Part shown: piece by piece, positions 58,240 through 64,000 of the stretch
Position numbering within the stretch: position 1 is the first letter of the stretch
Layout of the letters: every line of letters starts with the position of its first letter
NCBI RefSeq assembly: GCF_964204645.1
Contig: NC_134033.1
Location: 6,732,231-6,796,230 of the forward strand
Reading direction: 5' to 3'
Length of the DNA stretch: 64,000 nt
From: Tubulanus polymorphus
Lineage: Eukaryota > Nemertea > Palaeonemertea > Tubulaniformes > Tubulanidae
Made by a program: the position numbers and the translations under genes
Notes under the pieces: model-generated
Told to the model about the DNA's origin: nothing
Database searches by the model: none
What the model saw: the letters and a program-made list of their open reading frames with translations, nothing else

Positions 58240-59428
58240 ACAACAAACGTAGTAAGATGTAGTAAGCAGGTTGTTGTTTGATGCTTTGATCTATCAGCGC
58301 TGACCATAAATCAGCCTGGTGTAAAAATAATTCTTTCTCGGTTCTTTTGCTGCTATATCTGGCAAACATTCAGAAATCTTTTTATAAACTTGAGAATAGA
58401 CGGAACCGTATTTGGTCGGAACAATGGGTTGCATTAATTATGCGGCTGGTGAAAGAATCACGCTGTTACTTCATGATACTCCCGACAACTTTCTATAGAA
58501 AGAAAAACGGAAGTATGGGGAGATATTGTTGTTCGCTTTATCGCGTATTGTAATCAAATTTATTTAGTATAACAGTTATAAAATGATTTTAAGAGAGATA
58601 ATGGATCATAATGAAGTTCCGAATCAAAAGTATTTATAATGATTCAAAAAGAAATAATCAGTGGTACCTTGATTTGAGACAAATACTAAAGTTTCGAAAA
58701 TATATTTAATTTGAATATCCTGGATGTTAATTGAGAACAAAGTCTCTATAATCGTTAAAGATTTAAGAAAATTAATTTGTGTTAAATGATAATACTAGCT
58801 CTCTAAAGTTTCTCTTGTTGTATACGTCTGTTGGTAACTCGCAGAGAATAGCTGTTCTCTCAACGATGATAAGCAAGGAGTGAGTAAATCATTCCGCGTC
58901 ATGACAGGAGGGTTGGAAGGAAAAAGTTAGTTCAGCAAATCAGTTTTGAAAATAATTTTAGATCAGCGAATCATTAAGGCTAAATTCTATATGACCAAAA
59001 CAGTCATGACCGTTACGTTGCTGCTCCTTGCCAAAAGTCGAGTGGGAGAGTCGGTATTTTAAGAATGCCGATTCTTTCTATAAAAGGGACCCGCATCTTG
59101 AGAGAGCAGACACTCGGGAGACACTCAAAAGACACTCGTAGATACTTGTTAAAAACTGGTCTGGGACTTGATTCAGGACAGGTTACCAACAGGAGAGTGC
59201 AATAGGAATTTAGAGCTAGGATTTGGATTGAGTTAAACTGGAGAGCTGTGTTTAAATATTAAGGTAAATAAATTCATCTTGTATTGTTATATCCATTCAA
59301 AATTTCCGGTATTCTAGTTTACTTGGGTTTGTGCCAGGGACCGATTATTGCTTATATTATATATTATACGACTAAGGAGAGGATTGTGACCGGCGTATCA
59401 ATACCAATGATCCCAGCGAGGGTGCCAA
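58240..59428 (+). other. Leader of gypsy A with an LTR-like promoter segment
   Basis: Around 59075 a TATAAAAGG box is followed by AGAGAGCAGACACTCGGGAG and short ACACTC repeats, then AATAAA near 59268, the order expected in an LTR or retroelement promoter on the plus strand. No LTR boundaries were found. The last bases (about 59410-59427) are the primer-binding-like site of element A. No gene otherwise. Confidence 0.35.
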
Positions 59429-60142
59429 TGTGGCCGCCGCTTTTACAGCTGCTGCACTTACGCCGGAAACGATCCTACTGATGCGGGTTACGGAACTACT
59501 CACCCACTCCACTGCGTCGGACACCTCCTCACCGACCGATCCTGCTTGGTCCTCCTGGCCGACCAATCTGCGATAATAAACAAATGGAAATGAAACCAAT
59601 AATAACTACTCGATTATTATCAAATTATTTATTACACACATCCGCTCTTCACGGATGTATTCAGTGAATGACCCATCAATATATAAATCTGCGTTAATTG
59701 ATTACTGATATAGAAATATACATAACCCAATTCATAACATTAACAAATATAGACTGAGATTAAAATATGTAATTACTTCCGGGCGCCAAAACTCAAAACA
59801 CTTCTGGCATCGGATATCCTTATCAACCCAAGCCATTTCAACTGATAATTATTACAACAACCCATTAAACACCGATTCCAACCAGCTACCTACTAAAGGC
59901 GCTATAAAGATATTAAGATCAACACCCACCTGCGATAATAAACAAATGGAAATGAAACCAATAATAACTACTCGATTATTATCAAATTGTTTATTACACA
60001 GATCCGCTCCTCACGGATGTATTCAGTGAATGACCCGGATTTCCAGTTTCATCCCCAGAATAGAAGCACGGTGGCGCCACAAGCTAGTCAAGATCAAAGT
60101 CCGCGTCACGCATAATATTAATTCGAAGTACTCGCCGCCACA
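59429..60142 (-). repeat. LTR of gypsy A (5' LTR in element orientation)
   Basis: 714 bp, same ends as 36345-37042. The internal block TGCGATAATAAACAAATGG occurs near 59568 and 59931. It has about 60 extra bases near 59510 and lacks about 45 present in the other LTR. Confidence 0.8.
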
Positions 60143-60146
60143 GAAA

Positions 60147-63100
60147 GACTGCTTGGAAGCGAATGAACTGGGGGAAAAGATAATTTCGTTTGAGAAAGGG
60201 GGTGATTCCAGCTATTTGCTGGCTAAAATCTATCAGTAAGTCAAAGTTAATATAAAAAATGAATGTATCAAGTCAAATGAATTCTAAGTTCAATTATACT
60301 CCAGAGAATTTCCTAAGATGGAGGCAAGCGGTGGCATTGAACTTTTAACTGTCGCCACCAGTACCAGGAATCGATTAGAGAGGACGCATATTGGGCCAGT
60401 CGCCATCGAAAGATTTCTTTCATTATCAACTTCCAGAATTTATATCAGACCTGACATTAAATATGACTCGGACTTATCGATGGTAGATGATGATTTACGC
60501 ACTGAACGGTGTCGAAATTGTGGAAGCCTTATTGGGATGAGACAGTTTTCCGAACATAGGAAAATCTGCATTTCGGTAATTTTTTTGTGTTAAGTCAAAA
60601 TTAGCCGAAAAATATTTACCATTACCTTTCAGTTTGAGTACTTATATTTTTAGGCTGAAGATGATGATCAGGTTTTAGAAACCACAGCTGCGTCAAGGTT
60701 AATATGGAATTTTATCTTACAACCCCATAATAATTAATTTTCTAGTTCATAATAGTAATAAACATTGAGAAAAAAGTTTTCTGATACATTATTTCAAGCC
60801 TTCATTTCTTTTACCACTATCAACCATTACTGACTCGCAACCATCCGTTTTCAAATCCCTGTAGACTAGTGGTTAGCAGCACAATTTTGCACGCTACATT
60901 GCCATTTGATTTTGATATTGTGATCGATGTTGACAGGATCAGGGTTTGCAGTGAGTCTGACTTATTCTGAAGTGCTTACAGTACTTTTAGAAAACTGTTT
61001 ACACAAAAGTAGATGTATTTGATTGAAAATTTATTTCAGGATATATGGATTTTTACAGGTAAAATTGTTGAATATTATCACTTCCTAGTGGAAAACTAAG
61101 CACTATTAACCATTCTTGGGTATTTATGGGTTACAGGGCGGATCCAGAGGCCAGTTTTGAAGGACTTGTCACATCCCAAAAGGGCTTTTGATGTCCACAA
61201 AGGCAATATTAGGGCCCTACCCCACTGAAATGCCCCCTTCGTTGACAAAATAGAAATGGGAAGGGCACTAAAAAAAATCTGATGTACAAGTCTCACAAAT
61301 CCCCCTGGATCCGCCTCTGGGCTATGGGATTCTATCCAGCTTTGAAGATCTCTTATGGAAGCCAACTGCACTCTTCACTGCATATAGTACTTGTAGCGCT
61401 TCCGCTTATTACGGTCTATTACTGTTGTTACCTACATACGTATTTATTTATGTATTTAAATATAATATTTGTTGTTCTTACTACGTATCTTGTACATAGA
61501 TACGTATCTTGTACATAGATACTCAATACCCTTATACAAACTGAGATAGTGAGTTAATTATTAATGCGTACGGTGAAATTTGAAATTGCTACATGTGTAT
61601 GATGTCCTTGTATTTTTCAATGCCGAGGAGAAGATCACTAAACTACTGAAGAAAACATCTTGAAACCCTGGCTAGGCATTAAAAATATATATGATATGTA
61701 GTTTGTGTTATATTTGAATCTTTCCTTTCAGACAAAGTGAAATTGATGGTGATTTGAGGTGAGTAGAACTGCAACTAATTTTCGAATCAGCTAAACCTCG
61801 GAGTACTTGGTAGTTTAAGCACTTCTTGAAATTTTACAGGTCTAATAATGAACCATTTATCGCTGACAAACAGTGATATTTCAGTGGATGATGAAATAGT
61901 CATAAGAAGGTATGACCCATCTAACAATGATTTACAGAATGTTACTTTTCAAGGCAATTTACATAGATGTTTATGCTAATATTAAGTTATGTCTTTTCAT
62001 TTCAGTGCAACGGATAATAATCGCTTTCAAAGTAGAGCTAGCACATGGCAGTAAGTATAGTTCCTCTCAGTACATAATATACTTGTATGACATTCAATTA
62101 ATACAAAACCAATGTTCATAATTTTTTTCAAGTGAGAAGGTGCTGCAGGATACCCTATTACTTAAGTACGTTTTAATGTGTCCAGTACCTATACGGGTGG
62201 TTAGGGGTTGCAGATAAAGAGATTTCTCAAAAATATCTTTTCATTTCTATGTTGGTAGTTAAAACTGTTTTATTTTTATTGGAAAATTACACATCAATGT
62301 TTTGTCACTTTTCTCATCATAATGTCATGTCTGCAATAAGAGAATTCTTAATAATTTCAGAGAAGAGAGCAATGATCCCACTGAAGTTCTGCTGTGCTAC
62401 CAGGCACATTTTATGGACGGCCGTCCAAGCTGGACCTCATATGCGAGGATGAAACCATAAATGGAGAGACCTACCCGATTGTAGTTTCTCGTAGCGATAT
62501 CTATGAGGAGGCAGTGGCAGAAATACGGAGCCCGGATTTCAATCCTCGGTTGCCACTAGACGTAACATTTATGGGAGAAGAGAGTGTGGATTTAGATGGC
62601 CCTAGAAAGGAGTTACTTTCTTGTGTACTTCGAGATATCAAAGACATCAATCAATGAAGAAAGTGATGGGCTCACAGTAAAAGCCAGGGAAGTCTGTGCT
62701 GCAACCACAACAGAAAGACATTTCTTGGCTGCAGGAATATTTATTGGTATGTCTCTATGGTGACCACATTATCATGGGCGTCCCTAGGGTGGGTTCGGTA
62801 GCCGAACCCCCTTTTTGAAATTTCAAACGTCGATGAACGTCAGCACATGGTCTGCATTTGCTAAATTTAGCAAAATAAAATCGATACATGCAAGTAAACG
62901 GGAACAAGTCTATCAATTGGCCTCAGATTGCACCAGAACGAGCCTGCTTGAAATTTTCAAAATTATCCCCAGATCCCCCTTCTATTCCTAAAAATGAACT
63001 CCCCCAAAAAATCCTGGGGACGCCCATGAGGATATTCCAAAATAAATTGAAAATTAAAATATCAGGATACAAAATTGTGAATAAACTTTTCTTAAATATC

Positions 63101-63986
63101 TTTTATTTAGGATTATCATTGATACAAAATGGACCAGTTCCGAACATTTTTCACCCAGAGCTGGTAGAAAGATTATGCAATGGCCCTCAGGATGAGGCGG
63201 AAATTCAGCTGAAGGATGGCCTTGATGTATTTGGATTGATTAAGGTTAGTAAATCCTTCCAAGTACATGTAATACACGGTCACTTCATAACTTCATACTG
63301 TCGTGCGACCTGGAGGGGGAAGCCCGAAATTGCTGTGGGAGAGCGCCGCTGTTCTTGTTCGTGACGTATGCACTTCCCCTCCTGTCCTGCACGGCGATAT
63401 AGAAACCAGAGACCAAACATAACCAACAACTAAACTCAGGTTGATAAAATGATGCAAGGGTTCTATTGCAGGAAACTTAAACAAATGACAACTGACAATA
63501 TCATATCACCCTTACCCCCCTTGTTGCGCTGCCTCTGCTCCGGTCGATGCCGCCAATGTTGCTCTCCCTCTCCGTTTTTCCCCGGGAGTACCGTGCATTT
63601 ATTCTAGAAATTTATCTTATCTAATTCCGGGTTTGAACATAAAGCTTTTAATTATTCTATAATTACTAACCAGCAGGAATTGTCCCACGAGCTTGAGAAA
63701 GTGATACGTAGTTAAATTGATTAAAATGCCTATGTCACAACAATACACGGTCAACTTCATGATGACTATAGTACATCATCAGTGATTGCCTTGTTACATA
63801 TTCAACAGTTGATGAAAGTGAAGGATTGCATCAGGCACCTGCTTTATAAGCGGGAGGAGCTGCCAATGAAATTTAAAAAGCTACTGACCCTCATTAAACC
63901 GAAATTCTCAGAAGAGGGAAGTAACTTAAGAAGAGAGGAGGAAAGGGCTTACAAGCTCTACTGCCATTACTTAAAAGAGGTATCCG
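60147..63986 (+). CDS. HECT-domain ubiquitin ligase (G2E3-like), downstream exons, frameshifted
   Basis: Exons: 60147-60235 (rest of the split exon), 60305-60575 (C2HC-type zinc finger CRNCGSLIG..H..C), about 60655-60697, 61732-61758, 61840-61909, 62006-62050, 62133-62165, 62361-62746, 63111-63244, 63809-63986. From 62361 on the HECT domain is recognisable: VTFMGEESVDLDGPRKEL, HFLAAGIFIG, LSLIQNGPVPNIFHPEL and VKDCIRHLLYKRE. The catalytic Cys lies beyond the window. The joins at 61758 to 61840 do not keep frame, and a 4-bp repeat at 62647-62656 shifts the HECT exon. HECT ligases transfer ubiquitin through a thioester. This copy appears broken. Confidence 0.7.
61134..61319. mobile_element. MITE with GGCGGATCCAG ends
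   Basis: CAGGGCGGATCCAGAGG at the left opposes CTGGATCCGCCTCTG at the right, 186 bp, in an intron of the HECT gene. Confidence 0.55.
62773..63028. mobile_element. MITE with CATGGGCGTCCC ends
   Basis: CATGGGCGTCCCTAGG and CCTGGGGACGCCCATG are inverted, 256 bp, in an intron of the HECT gene. Confidence 0.6.
63245..63808. other. Intron of the HECT gene, nothing further supported
   Basis: TACACGGTCA appears near both ends (63273 and 63749), which may mark another small repeat. No coding sequence supported. Confidence 0.35.
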
Positions 63987-64000
63987 GTAAGTCCAATGCA

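Larger units (their letters stand above)
36345..60142 (-). mobile_element. Ty3/gypsy element A with PNMA-like gag, inserted in a HECT-gene exon and host of nested insertions
   Basis: LTRs at 36345-37042 and 59429-60142 begin TGTGGC and end GCCACA. A 4-bp duplication GAAA flanks the pair (36341-36344, 60143-60146). Coding is on the minus strand. A primer-binding-site-like TGGCACCCTCGCTGGGAT follows the 5' LTR (minus strand, about 59410-59427), and a purine-rich GCGGGGAGTA precedes the 3' LTR. The internal region contains a Polinton, gypsy element B and dispersed repeat C. The RT core is deleted, so the element cannot be autonomous. Confidence 0.8.

Overview
This is nuclear DNA from an animal. 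It has multi-exon genes with GT-AG introns, no operon structure, an A+T-rich background and a very heavy, nested transposon load (Polinton/Maverick, Ty3/gypsy with a PNMA-like gag, Penelope-like element, non-LTR retrotransposons, pogo-like and piggyBac-like elements, many MITEs). The host proteins (SAP130, a HECT ligase of the G2E3-like type) are metazoan. A marine invertebrate, possibly a lophotrochozoan, is plausible, but the sequence alone does not settle the phylum.

Layout. (1) 409-11106, plus strand: the last twelve exons of SAP130, a Sin3/HDAC corepressor subunit. Its introns carry minisatellite-like repeats, a pogo-like MITE and a perfect 17-bp inverted repeat. Its 3' flank is a degenerate array of ACGTGT/ACATGT palindromes. 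(2) 12.1-15.1 kb: a cluster of DNA-transposon remnants. (3) 15814-18799: a decayed Penelope-like element in a head-to-head fold-back arrangement with a 13-bp target duplication. (4) 19-23.7 kb: more MITEs and two exons of an unidentified gene. (5) 23.7-27.4 kb: a dead LINE on the minus strand, itself interrupted by a dispersed repeat and by a second fold-back element. (6) 27.7-29.2 kb and 33.7-34.0 kb: a satellite whose unit contains a CTCF-like core. (7) 31039-31423: a small secreted cysteine-rich peptide gene with a perfect 11-residue cysteine period. (8) 35.6-64 kb: a HECT-domain gene on the plus strand, one of whose coding exons is split by a 23.8-kb transposon nest.

The nest can be read by its target duplications. 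Gypsy element A (LTRs 36345-37042 and 59429-60142, duplication GAAA) entered the HECT-gene exon. An 11.5-kb Polinton (37557-49076, duplication TACATT) entered element A just downstream of pol. A second, internally deleted gypsy element B (50249-53436, duplication GGCAC) entered the integrase of A. A 643-bp dispersed repeat entered the 5' leader of A. Removing A with one copy of GAAA restores the HECT-gene reading frame exactly.

The Polinton has a family-B polymerase, integrase with chromodomain and packaging ATPase. Its genes carry several in-frame stops, the polymerase lacks key active-site residues, and I see no major capsid or protease gene. In their place lie an HNH fragment and a gene with its own 5'-UTR intron. 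The HECT gene also has a 4-bp duplication that shifts its frame, so this locus looks like a broken allele or pseudogene.
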